A stretch of DNA of 25,757 nucleotides, taken from IMG/VR virus record IMGVR_UViG_3300009605_000124, positions 1-25,757 of that record. The stretch is one strand, 5' to 3'. The translations under genes and the position numbers were made by a program. The stretch comes from a virus. The notes below the pieces were generated by a model. It saw only the letters and a program-made list of their open reading frames with translations. It did no database searches and was not told the DNA's origin. This document shows, in pieces, positions 17,501-23,600 of this stretch (its first letter is position 1; each line of letters begins with the position of its first letter).

Positions 17501-17790
17501 CAGGTATTTATCGGATAAGTTATAGCATATTCTTCGACACCACTGCGAACGCCCGTAGAACTTGTGATGGCTGGGTCGAGCAGAATACTACCGAAATAGT
17601 TCCATCCCGTGCCAGTGGTTATACTCGTAATAATACTGATGACACTGCTAGTTTATCTGCCACATTCTTAGTTCAACTTGCCGCCACTGATGTTGTGAGA
17701 CTTCGTTGCCAGTCTACTGGTACAAATGGCACCGCTCAAGGTGTGGGCAACAGAATGTGGATAACACTTGAATTCGTGAGGGCACCATAA
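14515..17790 (+). CDS. Second modular fibre protein with beta-helix and C1q/TNF-like C-terminus
   Basis: A 1091-residue probable fibre sharing modules with the 2304-residue gene. Residues about 1-85: an N-terminal domain (FSSTSSITVTHNLDR...) that may anchor it. Residues about 193-400: beta-helix-like region (DISGSDTTGTRGRFDLPYLT, then VVLVRPGIYDEEITM). Residues 574-625: 13 tetrapeptides of the GDVT type. Residues about 667-680: one VTLTGAQTLSNKTVSG module. Two similar linker blocks (PHSTLNFVG and PHSNLNFVG) each precede a jelly-roll domain: about 741-886 and 953-1091. The second has YRISYSIFFD and ends NRMWITLEFV, the pattern of C1q/TNF-like trimeric domains. A short collagen-like GAAGAAGAQGEQG lies between (about 888-900). 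ATG 14515 follows the purine-rich AGGAGAAAGGAAG. The stop overlaps the next ATG by one base. Host-binding fibre tip is the likely role. Confidence 0.85.
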   Translation: MAGGFEALYTQDFSSTSSITVTHNLDRVICAVRVMIGSLVRNDLVESVVPSPADPRNVIIVTLKASNSGTIQIIDSDYIWGTLPTPEGAAALGNNLSGSTFSGSFSGSFAGDGSALTGITGSGGGTPGGADTYIQFNSGSVFSGSQNLTFDYSANTLSLTGTLDTNGAVLASSFSGDGSAITNAQVSGSNLLWVDISGSDTTGTRGRFDLPYLTIGTAISSASAEDVVLVRPGIYDEEITMADDVSVIGTDRMNCVMQVSASFASGPYVVTMADRCIFANMEIRATNRNGIRFTGTTAGTSTARNVRILATGGTVAPVAISGTPRFNYQPTCDNVDALGSGLTNAFVDTSTGVSFLRNCFGNAFIGFGASGGGTTFIQGCRFVGFRGVNNGAGHTMVVDQSTRWSSLTNAGSITADGFHLLSAAGSNKQIQFNDGLSLLGGDADLTFDNSTSPSNMQLTGSLHVFNQITAHTMNPSFGLGTAGFLSASIYLGQASGLADISAGPEKSLQFNSSSADGSKFSGSQNLTFDYDNNLLELTGTFAVSGSGGGAVEITGTLGVDGNVIANRFDGLFVGDLTGEVTGNVLGNVTGDLVGDVTGDLTGSVLGNVLGNITGDVVGDLTGSVLGTSSFADEAAKVSNALSQGPGIAAFSFDGSSAALVGIDSTVVTLTGAQTLSNKTVSGSFSGSFVGDGSGLTGTRVIVQDSGGTVSGGPHSTLNFVGELSASNSGGGVAQIDVNLPEAKFANYYNASQYTGITTSASTLPFTTTRISSSAFTMDGSGEEVTINTDGSYRVDFGCSSDESSNNDATVDMWIELDTGGGFAEVGGSRARWFHDSSEEEGGNAGFAILELDAGDVIRIRGQVVDGSDQINTLANSLRLSIQTVGANGAAGAAGAQGEQGVTGSGSTIIVEDEGSNIPNTPHSNLNFVGAGVTAADGGSGVATITIPGGGTANIAQYRQTGNLTINTSATTVVLNANDFEDSNYTRSGENITIDTAGIYRISYSIFFDTTANARRTCDGWVEQNTTEIVPSRASGYTRNNTDDTASLSATFLVQLAATDVVRLRCQSTGTNGTAQGVGNRMWITLEFVRAP
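16234..16389 (+). repeat. Tetrapeptide G-(D/N/S)-aliphatic-x tract, 13 units
   Basis: Thirteen consecutive 12-bp units code for GDLT, GEVT, GNVL, GNVT, GDLV and similar (52 residues), in perfect four-residue phase. It is the same element as at 12006-12221 and is likewise followed by GTxSxADEAxKV, so the whole module was shared between the two fibre genes. Confidence 0.9.
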
Positions 17791-17792
17791 TG
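17746..17792 (+). repeat. 47-bp direct repeat, copy 1 (end of second fibre gene)
   Basis: Codes for GNRMWITLEFVRAP and the TAATG stop/start junction with the next gene. It matches 18164-18210 at 45 of 47 positions; the two differences are at fixed points (aattC/aattT and gaggG/gaggA). Confidence 0.95.
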
Positions 17793-18104
17793 ACTACTAT
17801 AACCAAAACAGAATTTAAACAACTCCTCCTAGAAGAGTTTGGTAACCTATCTGAGAAACTAGGATTAAAAGCTATAGAAGCTGCTGAGTATGGTGCTGAA
17901 TATGAAAACGATCAGTTAACATATCAACATAATCGTCTTAACGCTATGATTGTATCCATAGAAAGCATTGATGGCGATATCGACGAACTGGTAAAACCAA
18001 TTCTAGAAGAAATGACTACTAACCCTAGTGGATGCATCACCACAGAGACTTATTCACAAAAGTTTTATGATGTCATGGGTGCCCTAAGTATGGAGAACAG
18101 TTAA
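17790..18104 (+). CDS. Small hypothetical protein behind the fibre gene
   Basis: A 104-residue acidic helical protein, starting within the stop of the second fibre gene (TAATG overlap), so translation is coupled. The N-terminus MTTITKTEFKQLLLEEF resembles the MKIT-type amphipathic starts of the proteins at 5830, 6405 and 18107. The rest (about 20-104) has no recognised motif. Genes directly behind fibres are often fibre-assembly chaperones; that role is possible, but the shared N-terminal motif suggests an alternative as a packaged or core protein. Function unknown. Confidence 0.65.
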   Translation: MTTITKTEFKQLLLEEFGNLSEKLGLKAIEAAEYGAEYENDQLTYQHNRLNAMIVSIESIDGDIDELVKPILEEMTTNPSGCITTETYSQKFYDVMGALSMENS

Positions 18105-18106
18105 CT

Positions 18107-18208
18107 ATGAAAATAACACAGAACAAATTAGAACAAATCATCAAAGAAGAAACACAGGCCGTCGGCAACAGAATGTGGATAACACTTGAATTTGTGAGGA
18201 CACCATAA
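18107..18208 (+). CDS. 33-codon chimeric ORF (MKIT start fused to fibre end), likely a deletion scar
   Basis: Begins MKITQNKLEQIIKEETQAV, a motif typical of the starts of small proteins in this phage, and continues in frame as GNRMWITLEFVRTP, the last beta-strand of a C1q-like fibre tip. The second half is encoded by copy 2 of the 47-bp repeat. It starts 2 bases after the previous stop, with a weak ribosome-binding context (GGAGAACAG). Its stop overlaps the next start as TAATG, exactly as at the true fibre end. It reads as the product of an in-frame deletion joining a small gene to the end of a lost fibre gene. Whether the peptide is made or useful is unknown. Confidence 0.5.
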   Translation: MKITQNKLEQIIKEETQAVGNRMWITLEFVRTP

Positions 18209-18210
18209 TG
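18164..18210 (+). repeat. 47-bp direct repeat, copy 2
   Basis: Duplicate of 17746-17792 with two mismatches, lying 418 bp downstream. Both copies carry the terminal fibre codons, the TAA stop and the overlapping ATG of the following gene. Confidence 0.95.
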
Positions 18211-18372
18211 GCTGAATATACTAAAATGCTTTTTCTTTGTTCGTGCGGAGCGTCGTTTGAAATTGACGACTCTACTGGAATGACGGATCATATCGAAGCC
18301 AATATCACCCATACTGTTACAGAGGAGTATGTTCATGCTTCTGTTGTTGCTTCTGCTTCTGGTAGTCAGTAG
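18208..18372 (+). CDS. 54-residue CxCG...H...H microprotein
   Basis: A short ORF coupled by TAATG to the scar ORF. Residues MLFLCSCGASFEIDD carry C11-x-C13-G, and H28 and H35 follow, a C-x-C-x14-H-x6-H spacing that could hold one zinc ion. The C-terminus (about 42-54) is Ala/Ser/Val-rich. No membrane segment is evident. It is the last gene before the scaffold unit. I do not recognise a family; the zinc-binding idea is inference from four residues. Confidence 0.5.
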   Translation: MAEYTKMLFLCSCGASFEIDDSTGMTDHIEANITHTVTEEYVHASVVASASGSQ

Positions 18373-18389
18373 CAAGAGTGACTAGTTTT
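18363..18389 (+). terminator. Weak terminator-like hairpin after the fibre cluster
   Basis: TAGTCA (18363-18368), 10-base loop, TGACTA (18379-18384), then GTTTTG. The stem is only 6 bp and AT-rich and overlaps the stop codon of the preceding ORF, but it is the only termination candidate between the fibre cluster and the scaffold promoter box. Confidence 0.3.
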
Positions 18390-18441
18390 GGGCTTGATTG
18401 TGGATAATAGATAATAAACAGAGATTTTTGCAAAGTTTGTT

Positions 18442-18451
18442 ACTATTTATT
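18442..18451 (+). promoter_or_regulatory. Putative late promoter box upstream of scaffold gene
   Basis: ACTATTTATT, 36 bases before ATG 18488, in the 115-base gap that follows the small ORFs. The longer leader (GGGAGAAAG, T-run, CAGGGAG) contains two purine blocks; the second, at 18474-18480, is the ribosome-binding site. Confidence 0.6.
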
Positions 18452-18487
18452 GGGAGAAAGATTTTTTTATTTCCAGGGAGAAAAAAT

Positions 18488-19720
18488 ATGTCTAACAAAA
18501 TGTTACAACAGGCGATTATAGACGCCGACGCACTAAAAGAAGTTGCACTCAAGAACGCTGAAGCGACTATTGTTGAGAAGTATTCGCGGCAAATCAAAGA
18601 AGCGGTTGATAACATGCTGGAGCAAGATGAAGACGAAGACGAAGATGTCAGCGCCGCAGAGGCGGGAATGGATTCCGCTATTGGTGGCGAAATCGCGCAA
18701 GATGATTTGGCATTGGACGCCGGCGCAGAAGGCGCACCTGAATCCGCTGTTGGAGATCAGCTGCCTCTCGCCGCTGTGGATGGCGAAAAGCTTTGCCCGT
18801 GCCCAGAAGAGGAGGATCCTATCGAAATTGATTTCGAAGATCTGCAAAATATGATGCAGCAGGTAGATTCGGGAGAGGAACCAATGGCAGGACCAACTCC
18901 CGCAGAAGTTCTCCCGCCCGGACCAGGAGAGGAAATGGCACTAGAAGAAGACGAAGATGAGGTAGTGTTTGAATTGGACGATCTAAGGCTAGATGAAGAC
19001 GACGAAGAGAGGCGCGATCACGATAGAGACGCCGCAAAAGACGATTGGGCCCATATCGTTAAGTTAGCAAGAGACGCCCACCAAGATCATCTCGCTCGAT
19101 CAGGTGACGAGGGTGGCGAAGACAAAGAAGAAAGAGATCGCCATCGAGACGCTGCCGAAGATGATTGGGCACATATTGATGCTTTGGCGCGAGACGCGCA
19201 CGAAGACAGGGAAGACAAAGAAGAAAGAGAACACATAAATGAGGCCGCCAAGATTAACAAGAAGAAGGCGACGAAGATTTTAACTGAGCACGTCAATCTT
19301 AATAAAAAGAACATAAACCTCATTTCAGAAAATACGACTTTAAAAAACAACCAAAAGAAACTCTTAGGCGAGAACAAAGGATTTAGGGTGCTTTTGGAAA
19401 AACTTTCACATACGTTGGAGAGTGTAAATCTCTCCAATGCGAAACTAATTTATACGAATCAAATTCTTGGTAGCAACTCCTTGAATGAGCGGCAAAAGAT
19501 GAAAATTGTCGAGGCTATTAATGATGCTGATTCTGTTGAGACGGCGAAAGCGGTATTTGAAACCCTTCAGAGCGCAGTGGGACCATCATCTAATGATGGG
19601 CCAAAATCACTAAGCGAAGTAGTATCAAATAATCACGCTACAATGTTTAAACGAACAGAGAAAAAACAAAGCAAGAATGATTCATCTGTTAGCAGGATGA
19701 GGAAACTTGCAGGCATTTAG
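18488..19720 (+). CDS. 22: Prohead core scaffolding protein, gp22-like
   Basis: Internal scaffold that shapes the prohead and is destroyed by gp21. Start is ATG 18488 behind CAGGGAG; the frame is open further upstream to 18398, but that part overlaps the promoter box and lacks a ribosome-binding site. The 410-residue protein is very acidic (runs of EDEDED near 47-53) and low in hydrophobics, as scaffolds are. Residues 176-200 and 216-240 are a duplicated 25-residue helix (RDxxRDAAxDDWAHI). From about 245 a Lys-rich coiled coil leads to a conserved-looking helical end (NAKLIYTNQIL... ERQKMKIVEAI, about 320-345) of the kind found in aquatic T4-like scaffolds. It lies 29 bases before gp23, the T4 order. 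The call rests on composition, coiled coil and synteny more than on pairwise similarity to T4. Confidence 0.82.
   Translation: MSNKMLQQAIIDADALKEVALKNAEATIVEKYSRQIKEAVDNMLEQDEDEDEDVSAAEAGMDSAIGGEIAQDDLALDAGAEGAPESAVGDQLPLAAVDGEKLCPCPEEEDPIEIDFEDLQNMMQQVDSGEEPMAGPTPAEVLPPGPGEEMALEEDEDEVVFELDDLRLDEDDEERRDHDRDAAKDDWAHIVKLARDAHQDHLARSGDEGGEDKEERDRHRDAAEDDWAHIDALARDAHEDREDKEEREHINEAAKINKKKATKILTEHVNLNKKNINLISENTTLKNNQKKLLGENKGFRVLLEKLSHTLESVNLSNAKLIYTNQILGSNSLNERQKMKIVEAINDADSVETAKAVFETLQSAVGPSSNDGPKSLSEVVSNNHATMFKRTEKKQSKNDSSVSRMRKLAGI
19013..19207 (+). repeat. Internal 40-residue-period duplication in scaffold gene
   Basis: Units at 19013-19087 and 19133-19207, 120 bp apart. Both code for RD..RDAA.DDWAHI..LARDAH.D; I count 19 of 25 identical residues. 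The separating linker (GDEGGEDKEE) recurs in shortened form (EDKEE) after the second unit. Confidence 0.88.
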
Positions 19721-19749
19721 CTTTATCATTTAAGGAGGAAAAAAATAAG

Positions 19750-21423
19750 ATGTCTATTTTAGAAAAACTAACAGAAGGCATCGTTTCGAGGGATCTTGCG
19801 AGGGAGAGTCACGCTCTTATTGAAAAATGGGAAAAGACTGGACTCTTAGAGGGTCTCGGAAACGAGCAAAAGAGAAACACGATGGCGTGTTTACTAGAAA
19901 ATCAAGCGAAGGAACTTCTTCGTGAAGCGTCTACCATGTCTGGTGGGGATGTTGAGGGATTTGCAGCGGTTGCATTTCCGATTGTGCGGCGCGTGTTCGC
20001 AGGATTGATCGCCAATGATTTGGTGTCAGTTCAGCCCATGAGTTTGCCAAGCGGACTGATCTTCTTTCTGGATTTCACGAAGCATACTTCTCGCCTAGGC
20101 GACGAAGCAGGTGATTCAGTATATGGTGGCGGCGCAGTCGCAAACCAGATTACTGGGGGTGTCTCTCTTACGGGAGCTGACATTTCGAAGTCATTCTATA
20201 ACCTAAACAACGGATATTCATCTCCGACTGGAACCGCAGCGGCCGTTACTATTACCGATGTTTTGTCGGGTAATGTTGGCGGGCCCTCTAATATCGATGC
20301 AGAGTTAGAGAGGATCCTTCGTTTCGATCCAGATATCGCTTCTGGAACGGCAGCGTATGTTGGCAGTGTATCTATTGGAGATTTAGATCAATTCAATCTA
20401 GATGATCTGATTACTCTCACCATTACCTTGACGGGTGATGGGCGGCAAGCGCGACGATTGACTCAATTGAGCGGTACCGCTGGTACTGATTTGCTTGTTG
20501 TCATCGCTGCATCTGGATCTGAAACAAGTAATGATTTGGATCCAGGCGGCGCTCAGGCGATGTCTTGGGCAGAAGTGGATGATTTCACGAATGGCGGTGC
20601 ACTTGGGTCAGTTGTTGGTCAAACCGAGTGGGGACTAGAAGACGAGGTGTCGATTCCTGAAATCGATATCAAAGTTGATAGTGTCGCTGTAACGGCACAA
20701 ACCAAGAAACTCAAAGCCAAGTGGACTCCAGAATTGGGTCAAGATTTGAATGCATATCACAATCTTGATGCAGAAGTGGAACTCACGAGCATTCTTTCTG
20801 AGCAAATTGCGCTTGAGATTGATCAAGAAATTCTTGAAGATCTCTTAAAAGGTGCGACTGCTGGTAAGTTGTTCTGGTCTCGACGACCTGGCAAGTTTCT
20901 GAACCGAGAAACTGGTACGCCAATTAGCACTCAAGCTAATGAGTTGATTCTAGGAGCGGACTTCACGGGCACCGTGTCTGAGTGGTATGAAACTCTCTTG
21001 GAGACCATCAATGATGTTTCCGCTGCAATCCATCGCAAAACGTTGCGAGGGGGAGCGAACTTTCTGGTTGTTGGACCTGAAGTGGCAAACATTCTTGAGT
21101 TTACTGCTGGATTCAAAGCGACTGTAACCCACGATGATGATCGAGGGAATACGGGTGCTGTGGCTGTTGGTAGTCTTTCCAAGAAGTGGGATGTTTATGT
21201 TGATCCATACTTCCCAAGGAATGTTGTGCTGGCAGGACGTAAAGGTAGCTCTTTCTTAGAAAGCGGATATGTTTACGCTCCTTATGTGCCTCTCCAAACG
21301 ACACCAACTATCTTCGGTACTGAAGATTTCGTGCCTCGCAAGGGTGTGATGACTCGGTACGCTAAGAAGATGGTGCGACCGGACATGTACGGACTTGTTA
21401 TTGTAACTGATCTTCTCGGATAA
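19750..21423 (+). CDS. 23: Major capsid protein, gp23-like
   Basis: HK97-fold shell protein of the T4 type. At 557 residues it is slightly longer than T4 gp23 (521). Residues 1-59 form the helical N-terminal region removed on maturation; LLRE-ASTMSGGD (E59/A60) matches the T4 E65/A66 cleavage context (LxE followed by Ala and a GGD). VQPMSLPSGLIFFLDF (94-109) matches the T4 VQP...P.G..F block. Residues about 155-290 are a Gly/Thr/Asp-rich region with beta strands, probably a surface insertion domain. GYVYAPYVPLQTTP and the end RYAKKMVRPDMYG are typical of the family. AAGGAGG (19732-19738) gives a strong ribosome-binding site 11 bases ahead. It follows the scaffold gene and ends before a strong terminator, fitting very high expression. 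Confidence 0.95.
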   Translation: MSILEKLTEGIVSRDLARESHALIEKWEKTGLLEGLGNEQKRNTMACLLENQAKELLREASTMSGGDVEGFAAVAFPIVRRVFAGLIANDLVSVQPMSLPSGLIFFLDFTKHTSRLGDEAGDSVYGGGAVANQITGGVSLTGADISKSFYNLNNGYSSPTGTAAAVTITDVLSGNVGGPSNIDAELERILRFDPDIASGTAAYVGSVSIGDLDQFNLDDLITLTITLTGDGRQARRLTQLSGTAGTDLLVVIAASGSETSNDLDPGGAQAMSWAEVDDFTNGGALGSVVGQTEWGLEDEVSIPEIDIKVDSVAVTAQTKKLKAKWTPELGQDLNAYHNLDAEVELTSILSEQIALEIDQEILEDLLKGATAGKLFWSRRPGKFLNRETGTPISTQANELILGADFTGTVSEWYETLLETINDVSAAIHRKTLRGGANFLVVGPEVANILEFTAGFKATVTHDDDRGNTGAVAVGSLSKKWDVYVDPYFPRNVVLAGRKGSSFLESGYVYAPYVPLQTTPTIFGTEDFVPRKGVMTRYAKKMVRPDMYGLVIVTDLLG

Positions 21424-21449
21424 GATTAGCGCAACAACATAAAAGGAAT

Positions 21450-21479
21450 AAGAGCCTCTTCGGAGGCTCTTTTCTTTTA
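21450..21479 (+). terminator. Strong rho-independent terminator after gp23
   Basis: AAGAGCCTC (21450-21458), TTCG tetraloop (21459-21462), GAGGCTCTT (21463-21471), then TTCTTTTAT. A perfect 9-bp stem with the extra-stable UUCG loop and a T-rich tail. Confidence 0.95.
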
Positions 21480-21486
21480 TTCTCTA

Positions 21487-21496
21487 ACTATTTATA
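21487..21496 (+). promoter_or_regulatory. Putative late promoter box upstream of neck genes
   Basis: ACTATTTATA, 8 bases after the gp23 terminator and 25 bases before GTG 21522. Its placement between a strong terminator and a new gene string is the best single argument that this box is a promoter. Confidence 0.65.
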
Positions 21497-21521
21497 GTGT
21501 ATAATTCCAGGAGGAAACAAT

Positions 21522-22787
21522 GTGGCAGTCCCTACTCTATCTCCATCTTCAACTGTAAGTGCTATTGTCTTGCCATCATCTGGTGTCAAAGCAGATGTTA
21601 CTGGGTCGTTACCTTTCGGAGTATATACTGACGCCGATTTCATTTCGGGTGCAGTTGATCAGGTAGCATTCGCTTATCGGAAACTCGGGGGTGATGTACT
21701 TGACATTGAACTCACCGCAAATAATGTTTATGCTGCTTATGAAGAAGCGGTTTTAGAATATTCTTATATAGTCAACATCCACCAATCAAGAAACGTTCTG
21801 TCTAGCTTGTTGGGGCAGACAACAGGTACTTTTGATAGCGACGGAGAGCTTCAGGCAGGCGATCTTCTGACTCAACTAAGCGGCACAGGTGCAGAGTTGA
21901 GGCGGCCGAGGTTTGACTTGGGGTACGCCAATGCGCTCGCTTCAGTTGCCTCTGGGAGGGCGCAGGTAGGTGGTGATTCGACTTTTTATTCTGCTTCCAT
22001 CAGCATATCTGACGGCGTTCAAGACTATGATTTGCAGTCTATTATCTCTTCTAGTGCTGCCGCAGGAGGTGTGGCATACTCTGGTATAGATACAACAAAG
22101 AAAGCGAGAATTCAGAAAGTGTATTATAAGTCACCGCGTGCGATGTGGAGATTTTATGGATATTATGGGGGGATAAACACGATAGGAAATCTTTCCACTT
22201 ATGGGCAATATTCTGATGATAGCACTTTTGAGATCGTTCCCGTTTGGCAAAACAAACTCCAGGCGATGTCATATGAGGATTCTCTCTATACTCGAACCTC
22301 TCACTATTCTTACGAAATAAGGAATAACAAGATTAGGTTATATCCGGTACCCGATACTGATTGGGTTACGAAGATTTGGTTTGAATTCACGATAGCTACT
22401 GATGCGCTTTTCGACGAAACAGGACTTGATACAGGCGTCGGGGGCGTCAACAACATGAACACCCTTCCCTTTGCCAATATTCCTTATACCAATATTAATT
22501 CTATTGGGAAGCAGTGGATTCGGAGGTTCGCTCTCGCTCTTTGTAAAGAAATGTTAGGATTAATAAGAAACAAGTTTACGACAATACCAATCCCAGGAGA
22601 GTCTGTTACCTTAAACGGCGACACACTCCTGTCTCAGGCGAAGGAAGAGCAGACCACCCTAAGGGATGAACTCAAGGCAGTTCTTGAAGAGATGACTTAC
22701 GACAAGTTGGTGACCACCGATTCAGAAATGATGGAATCAACCCAGAATTTACAAGCAAAAATTCCAATGACAATTTATACGGGCTAG
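21522..22787 (+). CDS. 13: Neck protein, gp13-like
   Basis: Head-completion/neck protein that sits on the portal after packaging. 421 residues, against about 309 in T4 gp13; the N-terminal half is expanded. The C-terminal part, NINSIGKQWIRRFALALCKE and then TTIPIPGESVTLNGDTLLSQ (about 330-375), with a helical end, matches what I recall of T4-type gp13 proteins (FIRRYALALSKE...PIPG...LNG). GTG 21522 lies within ATGTGG; the ATG at 21520 is in another frame. AGGAGGAAAC is immediately upstream. It heads a four-gene run 13-14-15-18. The identification depends on remembered motifs plus the gp14- and gp15-like neighbours. Confidence 0.65.
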   Translation: MAVPTLSPSSTVSAIVLPSSGVKADVTGSLPFGVYTDADFISGAVDQVAFAYRKLGGDVLDIELTANNVYAAYEEAVLEYSYIVNIHQSRNVLSSLLGQTTGTFDSDGELQAGDLLTQLSGTGAELRRPRFDLGYANALASVASGRAQVGGDSTFYSASISISDGVQDYDLQSIISSSAAAGGVAYSGIDTTKKARIQKVYYKSPRAMWRFYGYYGGINTIGNLSTYGQYSDDSTFEIVPVWQNKLQAMSYEDSLYTRTSHYSYEIRNNKIRLYPVPDTDWVTKIWFEFTIATDALFDETGLDTGVGGVNNMNTLPFANIPYTNINSIGKQWIRRFALALCKEMLGLIRNKFTTIPIPGESVTLNGDTLLSQAKEEQTTLRDELKAVLEEMTYDKLVTTDSEMMESTQNLQAKIPMTIYTG

Positions 22788-22798
22788 GGGGATAAGTA

Positions 22799-23590
22799 GT
22801 GGCAGAAGATATTACGTGGAATCAACCCGCTAATCCTCCTCCCCCAATGTTTTTAGGGGAGAAAGAAAGAAACTTAGTTAAGCAGGTCAACGATGAGCTC
22901 ATCGAGCGTGTTATTGGCCAGGGGATTATTTATTATCCCGTAAGCATGAAGCACACGAATTATCATCCGCTTTATGGCGAGGCGATCCACAAGAATTTTC
23001 TTTCTCCGATCAAGGTTAACGCCTTGATTTCCTGGGAAGGGCAGACTACCGACACCACGAATCTTGGTATCGACAGAAGATCGAGTATTACGATTAATTT
23101 TCATAAACGAAGGCTTACAGAAGATCAGGATCTGAAAGTTCAGGAAGGGGATTTCGTCCTATATGGTAATTTGTTTTATGAAATAGTGACTTTATCACAA
23201 CCACGGGAACTTTTTGGCCAAGTAGATCACAAGATGGAGATAGCGGCAAAATGCATACGAGCGAGGGATGGAGTATTTGAAGAATCCACACTTCCCGCTG
23301 TCTCGATTGACAAGTTTAAACTTGCGCAAGAGAAGATTGTTAATATTGAGGTTCTTACGATACCAAATGATTGCAAGATATGTGTTCCAACATTGTCAGC
23401 GGTCGATGTAGATTCGCTAGATTACAGAACTCTAGAAGAGTTTGTGGCAGATTCGTGCAAATATAACGGATACCAGTTCTATCTTTCCGATGCAGGACCA
23501 TCTCCTATTAGACCTTTTATTATCTCAAACAAATGGTATTTTAACGAGGATTGTACTTGGTATCCAAGTCCATTCTACAAGATTCCATAG
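22799..23590 (+). CDS. 14: Neck protein, gp14-like
   Basis: A 263-residue protein (T4 gp14: 256). Residues about 20-165 form a conserved-looking core: NDELIERVIGQGIIYYPVSM, NYHPLYGEAIHKNFLSPI, a beta-rich segment with INFHKRRLTEDQ, then QEGDFVLYGNLFYEIVTLSQ, which recalls the EGDLIYFPMDNSLFEI region of T4 gp14. The last 90 residues are a separate domain ending in aromatic-rich WYFNEDCTWYPSPFYK. GTG 22799 is preceded by AGGGGG at 7-base spacing. Placement between gp13-like and gp15-like genes supports the head-closure role; direct similarity is modest. Confidence 0.6.
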   Translation: MAEDITWNQPANPPPPMFLGEKERNLVKQVNDELIERVIGQGIIYYPVSMKHTNYHPLYGEAIHKNFLSPIKVNALISWEGQTTDTTNLGIDRRSSITINFHKRRLTEDQDLKVQEGDFVLYGNLFYEIVTLSQPRELFGQVDHKMEIAAKCIRARDGVFEESTLPAVSIDKFKLAQEKIVNIEVLTIPNDCKICVPTLSAVDVDSLDYRTLEEFVADSCKYNGYQFYLSDAGPSPIRPFIISNKWYFNEDCTWYPSPFYKIP

Positions 23591-23600
23591 GTAAATTAGT

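Noticed and set aside
14515-17790. Diversity-generating retroelement target in the fibre tip
   Set aside because: No reverse transcriptase gene and no adenine-biased template/variable repeat pair; the 47-bp repeats differ at two positions, one C/T and one G/A, without an adenine pattern.
18398-18487. Longer scaffold start upstream of 18488
   Set aside because: This stretch contains the promoter-like box and no ribosome-binding site; ATG 18488 has CAGGGAG at proper spacing.
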